Part shown: one piece after another, positions 7,045-14,244 of the stretch
Numbering within the stretch: position 1 is the first letter of the stretch
Layout of the letters: each line of letters begins with the position of its first letter
Origin: Chlorobiaceae bacterium
GTDB taxonomy: Bacteria; Bacteroidota; Chlorobiia; Chlorobiales; Chlorobiaceae
Direction of reading: 5' to 3'
Length of the DNA stretch: 64,000 nt
Assembly (NCBI GenBank): GCA_013335405.1
Contig: JAAXVR010000010.1
Span: forward strand, 1 to 64,000
Position numbers and translations under genes: made by a program
Notes under the pieces: generated by a model
The model's input: only the letters and a program-made list of their open reading frames with translations
What the model was told of the DNA's origin: nothing
Databases searched by the model: none

Positions 7045-8946
7045 ATGCGAATCATACTACAACGGCTTACGCTCAAGCATTTCAAGGGGGTCGAAGATTT
7101 CACCCTGGACGCGAAAGGGCAGAGCATTACGGTTTACGGCCGTAACGGGTCCGGCAAGACGACGCTTGCCGATGCGCTTACCTGGCTCCTGACTGGCAAG
7201 GACACGCAGGGGCAGGCTGATTTCTCCATCAAGACCATCGACCAGAAAGGCGAAGGCCTGCACATGCTGGAGCACAGCGTGGAGGCAGAGTTTTCTTTCG
7301 AGCAGGAGGGAATATGGCGGAGCCTCACGCTGAAAAAGGTTTTTGCCGAAAAGTACACGAAGCGGAAAGGATCACGCGGGGATGAGTTCACCGGGCACGA
7401 GACCACTCATTTCGTGAACAGCGTTCCGAAATCGCAGAAGGAATACCTCTTGGCAGTCAACAGTATTTGCCCGGATGAGGTGTTCCGGCTCATCACCTCT
7501 ATTACCTATTTCAATTCCCTGCACTGGCAGAAGAGGCGGGCATTGCTTCTCGATGTCTGCGGGGATGTGAGCGATGCGGATGTTATCGCCTCGAAGGAAA
7601 CCCTCTCCAACCTGACGGAGCTGCTTGATGGCCTGAGCCTGAGCGATTACATGAAGAAGCTCAAGTCCGAAAGGCCGAAGATCAACGAACAGTTGAACCA
7701 GATTCCCCACCGGATTGACGAGGTGAGGCGGACGAAGCCGAAAGAGGAGGCCTGCCTTCCGCCCCAGGGCCTGGGTTATTCAACGCTTCAGGACAAGATC
7801 CGCAGCCTTCAGCATCAGCGGGCCGCGCGTCTTGCCGGAGATACCAGCGAAATCAGCCAGAAGATCGTTGAGATCAGGCAAGCGATCAACCAGGTCAACG
7901 AGCAGCACAGCAAAACACTCCAGACGGCGAACAAGGCAAAGGCCGAGCTGGAAAGCAAAGTCAGGCGTCTTGAGAACGAACGAACCGCATCAAACATCAT
8001 TCTGGACCGGGAGCGGAGCAGTTTTGAAACGGTTGAGAATGAGCTTGAGCGGCTCCGCACTGAATACCGGGAAATCAGGGATGAAGAGTGCCCGACGGTT
8101 ACGGTGAAATGTCCAAACCCATCGTGCGGAGAGGTATTCACGGTGAAGCTGGACGAGGAACAGTTCAATTCGAGCAAGGCCGCACGGATCAAGAAGAATC
8201 AGGAAACCGGCATAGCGAAAGCCGCCGAACGCAGCCAGATCAATCAGCGAATCAGCAAAGTGGTTGCCGAGATCGAAGCCCTCGAAGTTGAGATCGAAAA
8301 AGCGAAGCAGGAAGTGGTTTCAGTAAAAATTCCGGATGCTCCCGACCATACCGAACGCCTTAGCCAGATAACGGAACTCGAAAAGCAGATCGGGTCCGGC
8401 GGAACTCATGACACGTCCGCCATCGATGCCGAGATCGAGGAAGTCAGCAGGATGATCCGTCTGCATGACGAGGCGACCAACAACCGGAAGAAAGCCGTTG
8501 ATGCCGACCAGCGTACTGAAGAGCTGAAAGCCGAACAGAAACGGCTCGGGCAGGAAATCGACCTGATTGATTCCCGCCTCTGGCTCTGCGAAGAGTTCAT
8601 CAGAACAAAGGTTTCTCTTCTTACCGAGCGGGTCAATGAGAAGTTTTCGCCGCTTCAGTTCAAGCTGTTCAACGTGCAGATCAACGGAGGCCTGGACGAA
8701 ACCTGCGAAACACTGGTGCCTTCGCCGGAAGGGGCTCTGGTGCCATGGAGTGACGTGAATACCGGGCACAAGATTCTGGCCGGCCTGAAGATTGTTCAGG
8801 TCCTCAGCTCTCATTTCGGCAAGTGGGCCCCGCTGTTCATTGACAATGCCGAGTCGCTCACCATGGAGATTCCTGATACCGAGTTCCAGCTTATCAAACT
8901 CATGGCAAACGATCTTGACAACTCTTTAACCGTGGAGGCTGCATGA
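7045..8946 (+). CDS. Rad50/SbcC-like AAA ATPase of the phage recombination module
   Basis: A 633-residue SMC-type ATPase. Walker A is at residues 32-40 (GRNGSGKTT) in an N-terminal half-domain. A long coiled coil runs from about 195 to 525. In its middle is a Cys cluster (ECPTVTVKCPNPSCGEVF) at the place where Rad50 has its zinc hook. The C-terminal half-domain has a Walker B-like strand (APLFIDNAESL). The usual LSGGE signature is degenerate (TGHKILAGL). Rad50/SbcC relatives process DNA ends with a nuclease partner; no SbcD-like gene is present, but an MBL-fold hydrolase lies nearby. It overlaps recT by 4 bases (ATGA), so both act in the same recombination step. Confidence 0.82.
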   Translation: MRIILQRLTLKHFKGVEDFTLDAKGQSITVYGRNGSGKTTLADALTWLLTGKDTQGQADFSIKTIDQKGEGLHMLEHSVEAEFSFEQEGIWRSLTLKKVFAEKYTKRKGSRGDEFTGHETTHFVNSVPKSQKEYLLAVNSICPDEVFRLITSITYFNSLHWQKRRALLLDVCGDVSDADVIASKETLSNLTELLDGLSLSDYMKKLKSERPKINEQLNQIPHRIDEVRRTKPKEEACLPPQGLGYSTLQDKIRSLQHQRAARLAGDTSEISQKIVEIRQAINQVNEQHSKTLQTANKAKAELESKVRRLENERTASNIILDRERSSFETVENELERLRTEYREIRDEECPTVTVKCPNPSCGEVFTVKLDEEQFNSSKAARIKKNQETGIAKAAERSQINQRISKVVAEIEALEVEIEKAKQEVVSVKIPDAPDHTERLSQITELEKQIGSGGTHDTSAIDAEIEEVSRMIRLHDEATNNRKKAVDADQRTEELKAEQKRLGQEIDLIDSRLWLCEEFIRTKVSLLTERVNEKFSPLQFKLFNVQINGGLDETCETLVPSPEGALVPWSDVNTGHKILAGLKIVQVLSSHFGKWAPLFIDNAESLTMEIPDTEFQLIKLMANDLDNSLTVEAA

Positions 8947-9836
8947 CACAGCAGAATATGCAACAGCCGGGAAAGCAGGCTTTACAGAAATCGCCTGCCA
9001 ACATTATGAACAGCCTGCTTAATGGTGAAGCTATGCAGGATTCATTCATACGGGCACTCGGTGACAAGGACAAGGCCGGATTATTTGCCGCCTCTGTTCT
9101 CGAGCTTTACAGTGGTGATGACACGCTCCAGAAATGTGAGCCGGGGCTGGTTATCAAGGAGGCAATGAAGGCGGCGCAGCTTGACCTTCCGCTCAGTAAA
9201 AGCCTCGGCTTCGCATGGGTTGTGCCTCGGTGGAGCGGGAAAATGCAGGCTTTTATACCGCAGTTCCAACCGGGCTGGAAGGGCATTGTTCAGCTTGCGC
9301 AGCGAACAGCGATGTACCGCTATATCAACTGCGGAGTCGTTTACGAAGGAGAGCTGCGAAAGATCAGCAAGCTCACCGGCGAGCTTGACATCGAAGGTGA
9401 AGCCTCCAGCGACAAGATCATCGGGTACTTCGCATATATCCAGCTCACGAACGGCTTTTCCAAGTCGTCATACTGGACAAAAGAGAGAATGACCGCTCAC
9501 GCCTTGAAGTACAATCAGGAGAGCAAGAAGGCGGGCAAGCTGACCGGTAATTGGGCGGAATACTTTGACGAACGAGCGCAGGCCACAGTGCTGAAGCATC
9601 TGATAGCGAAGTTCGGGATTATGTCGATCCAGATGCGGGAAGCTGTCAGTGCTGAAGATCAGACACCGGAAGAGCTTGCCGCTCAGGAGATAGCCTCCAA
9701 TGCGAACACCAACAACATCGACTTTGCGACAGCCGTGGTTGTCGATGACGATGGTGCAAACGTGGACAAGACAACCGGCGAGGTAAAAGAGCCGGTTCAG
9801 GCGGCGGCAGTCCAGGACGACGGCCCCGGCTACTGA
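8943..9836 (+). CDS. recT: RecT-family single-strand annealing protein
   Basis: A 297-residue recombinase that anneals complementary single strands during phage recombination and replication. The RecT core is visible: the start of the domain with CEPGLVIKEAMKAAQLDLPL, then SLGFAWVVPR, then FIPQFQPGWKGIVQLAQRTA and INCGVVYEGE. The acidic C-terminal 60 residues are typically variable. It is translationally coupled to the upstream ATPase. In RecT systems the partner is usually a 5'-3' exonuclease (RecE, YqaJ type); none is seen here, so the ATPase or the MBL-fold protein downstream may fill that role. Confidence 0.93.
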   Translation: MTQQNMQQPGKQALQKSPANIMNSLLNGEAMQDSFIRALGDKDKAGLFAASVLELYSGDDTLQKCEPGLVIKEAMKAAQLDLPLSKSLGFAWVVPRWSGKMQAFIPQFQPGWKGIVQLAQRTAMYRYINCGVVYEGELRKISKLTGELDIEGEASSDKIIGYFAYIQLTNGFSKSSYWTKERMTAHALKYNQESKKAGKLTGNWAEYFDERAQATVLKHLIAKFGIMSIQMREAVSAEDQTPEELAAQEIASNANTNNIDFATAVVVDDDGANVDKTTGEVKEPVQAAAVQDDGPGY

Positions 9837-9915
9837 GGCAAAAGCCCCTGCTCGGGAAGTTGCCGTGTGCTATCGAGGCGGCAGGGGTTCCAGGGTCATA
9901 AAAAAAGGAGGAACC

Positions 9916-10137
9916 ATGAAGTGCAAAGACTGCGGAGCGGAGATCCAATTCATCACGCACGTGAGCACATACAAGAAAATCCCATGTGAGACAGAGCTGA
10001 AGCATGGGAACAGTGAGATTACCCTTGTAACCATTGACGGGTATTTGATCACAAAGGCCGGTCCCAACACGCGAGGGTATGAGCCGCATTGGGGGAACTG
10101 TTCAGGGGCGGAAAAGTTCAGGAGGGAAAAGAAATGA
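9916..10137 (+). CDS. Small Cys-containing phage protein
   Basis: A 73-residue protein starting MKCKDCGAEIQFI after a strong aaaggagg ribosome binding site; the frame is open further upstream, but this start is clearly marked. The CxxC near the N-terminus, a central Cys (KKIPCETEL) and a late GNCSGAEKFRR could form a small zinc ribbon. Similar proteins with Pro-Cys-Glu/Asp after the first knuckle are common in phage early regions. The stop overlaps the next start (ATGA). Confidence 0.65.
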   Translation: MKCKDCGAEIQFITHVSTYKKIPCETELKHGNSEITLVTIDGYLITKAGPNTRGYEPHWGNCSGAEKFRREKK

Positions 10138-10304
10138 GTGGAATACCATGTGAGCTTTGCTGTCGGTCATGCGGCGAATATTTCGATGCTGAAGCTGGAA
10201 GCCATGACTTGATCGAGGTGCATGCTATATGCCCGCATTGTGGGACAGAGGATGACCACCTCATAACAGAGATTGACGAAGAGCCTGGAGGAGGTGAATC
10301 ATGA
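10134..10304 (+). CDS. Small zinc-ribbon-like phage protein
   Basis: A 56-residue protein from the ATG at 10134, chosen because aggaggg lies upstream and it overlaps the previous stop by 4 bases. It carries CELCCRSCGEYF and ICPHCGTED, two CxxC-type knuckles spaced as in a zinc ribbon. Its end overlaps the start of the MBL-fold gene by 4 bases, so the three genes form one coupled set. The function is unknown. Confidence 0.6.
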   Translation: MSGIPCELCCRSCGEYFDAEAGSHDLIEVHAICPHCGTEDDHLITEIDEEPGGGES

Positions 10305-11026
10305 AATTCCGGCCTTACGCATCATCGAGCGAAGGGAACCTGTACTCGTTGAATGACGGGCAAACCTCAATCCTGATCGAGTGTGGTGTGCCCTACAACG
10401 AAATGACCGGGCTTATCGGTTATCCGCCAACCTCATTCATGGCCTGCCTTGTCAGCCATGCACACAAGGACCACAGCAAGAGCGTGAAAGAGCTTGTTCG
10501 GCGGGGCGTTGCGGTTTGCTGTTCAGAAAGCACGGCCAGGGCGACGGGCATCCTCAATCACTCTTTCTCGGTGGTTCTGGAGCCGGAGCGGGAAACGAGG
10601 ATCGGCACCTTTGACGTGATGCCGTTTGAGTGCCAGCACCTCGATGTTGGTTCCGGGACCCGGATTCCCTGTTTCGGCTATCTGATCCGCTCAAGGGATG
10701 ACGGCGAGAGTATGGTTTTCGCAACCGATACCTTCTACCTCCCGGTAAAATTTCCCCCGGTCCAGATATGGGCGGTAGAGTGTAATTGGGCGACTGACCT
10801 GGTGCCTCTTGACTGTCCGTATCGGGACAGGCTATTTCAATCGCACATGGGGCTGCATGTCCTCATCGATGCGCTCAGGCAAAACGATTTGACCAGGTGC
10901 CGGGAAATACACCTCATCCATATCAGCAAGAGCCACGGGGACCCGGAAATGTTCGTCAAGGAGATTGAGGCGGCCACAGGGATTCCAACCTATGCGGCAC
11001 CAAGAAACATCAGGAGGGTTTCGTGA
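10301..11026 (+). CDS. MBL-fold metallo-hydrolase of the recombination module
   Basis: A 241-residue metallo-beta-lactamase fold protein. The N-terminus (YASSSEGNLYSLNDGQTSILIECG) and the metal motif SHAHKDHSK (HxHxDH) define the family; FATDTFYLP supplies the bridging Asp, and the late LIHISKSHGDP a further His. Phage proteins of this type are regularly found beside recT and are thought to act as nucleases or DNA-end processing enzymes, which is not proven here. Given the missing classical exonuclease, it is the best local candidate for RecT's nuclease partner. It overlaps the preceding zinc-ribbon gene by 4 bases. Confidence 0.85.
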   Translation: MKFRPYASSSEGNLYSLNDGQTSILIECGVPYNEMTGLIGYPPTSFMACLVSHAHKDHSKSVKELVRRGVAVCCSESTARATGILNHSFSVVLEPERETRIGTFDVMPFECQHLDVGSGTRIPCFGYLIRSRDDGESMVFATDTFYLPVKFPPVQIWAVECNWATDLVPLDCPYRDRLFQSHMGLHVLIDALRQNDLTRCREIHLIHISKSHGDPEMFVKEIEAATGIPTYAAPRNIRRVS

Positions 11027-11082
11027 GGGAATAATTTTGGGGAATAAACAGTGCTTCAAATAACAGAAAAACAGTTACCACC

Positions 11083-11514
11083 ATGCAGAAAAAAACGTTC
11101 AAGGAGAGCCTGCCTTGCCTGCTGACCGATCAGGAGAAGATCGAGAAGGGGCTTGCATTATCGGGCCTGCTTTCGGAAATCAACTCACTCGAGGTGCAGA
11201 AAAAGTCCATGACGGACCGTTTCAAGAAAGAGATCGAAGGGAAGTCGCTTGAGGTCTCGGATATATCACAGATCATCAGCGACGGGTTCGAGCAGCGTAT
11301 GGTTGAGTGCATCGAGGACCGCGATTACGATAAAATGATGATCCATATAATCCGGACGGATTGCGGTGTGATTGTCCGTTCTCGGGCGATGACGCTTGAC
11401 GAGCGGCAGGAGCCAATGTTCGATGACCAGCCGGAGGCCGAAACCTATACGGTGGTCGATGAGGATGAAGACCGGCATATGGGAAATATCGCTTACCTGG
11501 GTGATGGGAGGTAA
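11083..11514 (+). CDS. Phage protein of unknown function, upstream of rusA
   Basis: A 143-residue acidic protein. The first half is helical and charged (SEINSLEVQKKSMTDRFKKE). The middle has ISDGFEQRMVECIEDRDYDK, and the later part RAMTLDERQEPMFDDQPE precedes an acidic tail. Proteins of this length and layout are common in phage replication regions next to recT and rusA. No motif gives a function. The stop codon is immediately followed by the rusA start. Confidence 0.6.
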   Translation: MQKKTFKESLPCLLTDQEKIEKGLALSGLLSEINSLEVQKKSMTDRFKKEIEGKSLEVSDISQIISDGFEQRMVECIEDRDYDKMMIHIIRTDCGVIVRSRAMTLDERQEPMFDDQPEAETYTVVDEDEDRHMGNIAYLGDGR

Positions 11515-11967
11515 ATGAGCATGGAGCCGATTTCTTTTTTCGTTGCCGGCAAGCCTCTGGCCCTTAAACGCCACCAGACAGTCAGGGTCAAGAGTGGGCG
11601 TTCTATCGAATACGATCCAAGTGCAGGGGATAAGGCCGATTTCCTGGCAATGGTGAGGAGATCGGCTCCAGAAACCCCGTTCACAGGCCCTCTTGAGGTC
11701 AAGATGACATACTTTTTCCCCCGCCCGAAATCCCATTACGGTACGGGGAAAAACGGCACCATTCTGAAGATTTCAGCACCTCATTTCCATACCAGCAAGC
11801 CGGACCTGGACAACCTGGAAAAGTTCATTCTGGACGCGCTGAACGAGGTGTTCTGGAAAGATGATGCTCAGGTATGCAGAGTGGCGAAACAGAAGGTTTA
11901 CACCGATCAAACGCCTGGGGTAATGGTGAGGATAGAATCACTTTCAAACGCAAAAACCAATGGCTGA
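11515..11967 (+). CDS. rusA: RusA-family Holliday junction resolvase
   Basis: A 150-residue endonuclease that resolves Holliday junctions during phage recombination. The RusA signature is clear: SKPDLDNLEKFILDALN followed by VFWKDDAQV, carrying the catalytic Asp cluster (Asp-Leu-Asp-Asn ... Lys-Asp-Asp). The N-terminal FFVAGKPLALKRHQTVR matches the beginning of the fold. Two ATGs lie 6 bases apart; ggaggt favours either. It overlaps the replication initiator by 8 bases. Together with RecT and the SMC-like ATPase it completes a recombination set. Confidence 0.92.
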   Translation: MSMEPISFFVAGKPLALKRHQTVRVKSGRSIEYDPSAGDKADFLAMVRRSAPETPFTGPLEVKMTYFFPRPKSHYGTGKNGTILKISAPHFHTSKPDLDNLEKFILDALNEVFWKDDAQVCRVAKQKVYTDQTPGVMVRIESLSNAKTNG

Positions 11968-12793
11968 GGACAATGGCTTTATCGTGATGCACCGGAAAAT
12001 ATTGGAGTGGGAGTGGTACACGGACACAAACACAAAATGCCTTTTCCTGCATCTCCTGTTGAGAGCAAACCATAAAGGGACGAAATGCAGGGGGGAGTCG
12101 ATAAAGCGGGGACAGGTGTTGACCGGGAGGAAACAATTGGCAATTGAGACAGGTCTTTCAGAACAAGAAATCAGAACCTCGTTAAGCAAGCTGAAATCAA
12201 CCAACGAAATAACCATCAGATCAACCAAACAATACAGTGTCGTAACTATCAATAATTACAATAAATATCAGGACAAGACGCCAGTAAAGCAACCAACGAA
12301 ACAACCAACAAAAACGCCGACGAGCAACCAACAATCAACCAACGATCAACCAACGAGCAACCAACGATCAACCACATACAACAATGATAACAAGATTAAG
12401 AAGAATACTCTCCTTACGGAGAGTAAAGAAGCCGCTCAACCAGAAAGGGTTTTGCCTGCAAATCCTGGGTTCTCTCAGGACTTCATGGACAGGGTTTGGC
12501 CGTTCTACCTGAAGACGGGGAAAGCGAAGTACAAGAACGCGGACTCTCAAAGCGTTGCCTTGCGGACCCTCTACAAGGAAGCTGGCGGCAATGAGCAGGA
12601 AGCGATTGATGCGCTGCAATACGCAGTGGCAAACGGTTATCAAGGGTTTCAGTGGTACTTCAAGCACAAATCAAAAACGAACGGACTCGAACATGGAAAA
12701 CGCAATGGAACGCTCGGATATCAGCAGCCAGTCTCAGCTCAGGATTTGCCAGGCATTATGCAGAGTATCGCCAACGATCCTCGATTCGGGTAA
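11960..12793 (+). CDS. Phage replication initiator (DnaD-like N-terminal wHTH)
   Basis: A 277-residue protein. Residues 1-100 (GFIVMHRKILEWEWY, then GQVLTGRKQLAIETGLSEQE and IRTSLSKLK) form the winged helix of phage replication organisers. The middle is a low-complexity linker rich in Gln, Pro, Thr, Ser and Asn (about residues 106-140), encoded by the 11-bp repeats listed separately. The C-terminal part (VWPFYLKTGKAKYKNADSQS) resembles the end of replication proteins that load helicase. As in the lambda O gene, the repeats inside the gene are the likely binding sites of its own product. The next gene starts 100 bases before this stop in another frame. Confidence 0.8.
   Translation: MAEDNGFIVMHRKILEWEWYTDTNTKCLFLHLLLRANHKGTKCRGESIKRGQVLTGRKQLAIETGLSEQEIRTSLSKLKSTNEITIRSTKQYSVVTINNYNKYQDKTPVKQPTKQPTKTPTSNQQSTNDQPTSNQRSTTYNNDNKIKKNTLLTESKEAAQPERVLPANPGFSQDFMDRVWPFYLKTGKAKYKNADSQSVALRTLYKEAGGNEQEAIDALQYAVANGYQGFQWYFKHKSKTNGLEHGKRNGTLGYQQPVSAQDLPGIMQSIANDPRFG
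12324..12375 (+). repeat. 11-bp iteron array, likely phage origin
   Basis: Four full and one partial tandem copies of an 11-base unit (consensus KCAACCAACGA) start at 12324, 12335, 12346, 12357 and 12368, inside the replication initiator gene. Further scattered copies of CAACCAAC occur at about 12197, 12221, 12289 and 12302. The 11-base period matches one helical turn and is out of phase with codons, so selection at DNA level is likely. By analogy with lambda ori inside O, this is the probable origin. Confidence 0.7.
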
Positions 12794-13250
12794 GGGCCAC
12801 TATCGCCTCTCCATCTACACCGGCGAAAGGAGCAAGAAGGGGATTTCGGAAGTCTCGGCCCGGATCATGAAGGCGTTCCCAGGGTGGAGCCGCGAACAGA
12901 CGGAAATCCTCATGGACCGGTTTGCCGAAAACGGGTTTACCGATCAGCGCATGATGGATGCCGCCAACCACGTCATCGACACCTACGAGGGGTACGGCCG
13001 AGTGCCGAACATCGCCAACTTCATCCAGTTCGACAAACAGTACAGGCTGTTCACGATCCAGCAGAAAAACGCAGCCGTGCATCGTGGAGAATACCAGGAG
13101 CAGGATTTCGCCATCGTCCGTATCGAAGGTGTGTCCGCTTGCCGGTCAGCCGCAGGAAAACGCCCGATGTTTGCCCTCAAGACCGAGATCGAACGATACG
13201 GGCTTACAACGCGCGGGCCTCTTTATCCGGGGCAGCAATGGCCAGATTAA
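12693..13250 (+). CDS. Phage replication-region protein
   Basis: A 185-residue protein taken from the ATG at 12693; the first 101 bases overlap the initiator gene in another frame, and a later start cannot be excluded because no strong ribosome binding site is seen. The recognisable part, KKGISEVSARIMKAFPGWSR and MMDAANHVIDTYEGYGRVP followed by NIANFIQFDKQ, resembles small helical phage proteins that follow the replication initiator. A helicase-loader-like or single-strand DNA role would fit the position, but I cannot name the family. Confidence 0.6.
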   Translation: MENAMERSDISSQSQLRICQALCRVSPTILDSGKGHYRLSIYTGERSKKGISEVSARIMKAFPGWSREQTEILMDRFAENGFTDQRMMDAANHVIDTYEGYGRVPNIANFIQFDKQYRLFTIQQKNAAVHRGEYQEQDFAIVRIEGVSACRSAAGKRPMFALKTEIERYGLTTRGPLYPGQQWPD

Positions 13251-13284
13251 CGCAGTCACTATTCACCCGATCAACCCCCGGAAG

Positions 13285-13674
13285 ATGCTGGAAAAAACGG
13301 AATCAGGGATTTTCAGACAGGCTTGCTACGGAGCGCATACGCTGGCCGAAAAAGAGTCCGTCTCCTGGAGGAAAGGGGAGGACAGAAACACCCGGCACGA
13401 CCGGGAAAAAAAACGCGATTGCGGGTTACGGAGAATCTGCGGTATCGCCTGCATTGTCGAGCATCGGCAACGGTTTCACAACATCGAGATCGTCATTCTC
13501 GGCAAGCACATTTCGCTGTTCGTCAAGACCGAATCCGAAATCGAAAAAGCCATGGATTTCCTGCTGGACTTCATCAACATCGACGACGAGCAAAATGAGA
13601 ACGTCGCATACCACTACCACAACGGCACCGAGGGCGAGAAGATCGACAAGAAGCCCTACGATCCTGCTGACTGA
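13285..13674 (+). CDS. Phage protein of unknown function (129 aa)
   Basis: A 129-residue frame starting MLEKTESGIFRQ. The second half (EIVILGKHISLFVKTESEIE, then AMDFLLDFINIDDEQ) has natural protein composition and marked GC-rich third positions. The first half is basic and overlaps open frames in both other plus-strand phases, so the start is uncertain; a frame beginning at 13238 (MARLTQSLF) could represent the true N-terminus if a frameshift lies within. No family is recognised. It closes the replication block, and a 160-base gap with AT-rich sequence follows. Confidence 0.45.
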   Translation: MLEKTESGIFRQACYGAHTLAEKESVSWRKGEDRNTRHDREKKRDCGLRRICGIACIVEHRQRFHNIEIVILGKHISLFVKTESEIEKAMDFLLDFINIDDEQNENVAYHYHNGTEGEKIDKKPYDPAD

Positions 13675-13835
13675 CACGGTCCGGCCACTTCGTCGGGATT
13701 TTACCAGATTCCGGTATCAGCCCGGTGAAGTGTCTGAAAAACTGAGTGTCAGAAGTGGTGATAAGTTGTTATTAAAAAATCATTTATCTGTTATTTAAAG
13801 TGTAAATTACGTATCTTTAAAAAAAGGACACCGCC

Positions 13836-14237
13836 ATGCACATCTACACCGGGTATTTCGCAAAACTACAGACCTACACCGCCGCCGGACTGGTGCCGGT
13901 CGGCATCGCTCTCAGGCCTCCAGCCTGGTATCACGGAGCCAGCCTCAAAAACCTTGCACCGACAGCCAAAATGCTCTACATGAAGGACTGGGAGTACATC
14001 CCTGCATACCGTGAAGGCGTTCTCGGGTTCCTGCATCCTGAGCAGGTGAAAGATGCCCTGGAGCAGTTCGCAAAGCATGATGAGGACGTGGTGCTTCTCT
14101 GCTTCGAGAAACCGGCTGAGTTCTGTCATCGGCAGCTTGTGGCCAAGTGGCTGAGGGATGCCGGGATCCCCTGCGAAGAGTACGACGAGCACCTTCACCA
14201 GAAACCGAAAGAACCCGAAACCTTAACCCTGTTCTGA
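13836..14237 (+). CDS. DUF488 family protein
   Basis: A 133-residue protein with the DUF488 hallmark CFEKPAEFCHRQLVAKWL (Cys-x-Glu-x5-Cys-His-Arg), preceded by GFLHPEQVKDALEQFAKHDE. DUF488 proteins are small and often sit beside DNA-modification or antirestriction genes; their biochemical role is unclear. A good ribosome binding site (aaaagga) and a fresh AT-rich leader suggest that it starts a new operon with the methyltransferase-like and ParB-like genes, 7 bases downstream and beyond. The combination suggests a role in phage DNA modification or protection. Confidence 0.8.
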   Translation: MHIYTGYFAKLQTYTAAGLVPVGIALRPPAWYHGASLKNLAPTAKMLYMKDWEYIPAYREGVLGFLHPEQVKDALEQFAKHDEDVVLLCFEKPAEFCHRQLVAKWLRDAGIPCEEYDEHLHQKPKEPETLTLF

Positions 14238-14244
14238 TCGAATC

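Noticed and set aside
12324-12375. Possible CRISPR array
   Set aside because: The units are 11 bases, directly tandem and without spacers, inside a coding region; they are iterons, not CRISPR repeats.
12884-13798. 304-codon plus-strand frame in the replication region
   Set aside because: Arg/Ser/Thr-rich, repetitive composition typical of an out-of-frame reading of the two genes at 12,693 and 13,285.
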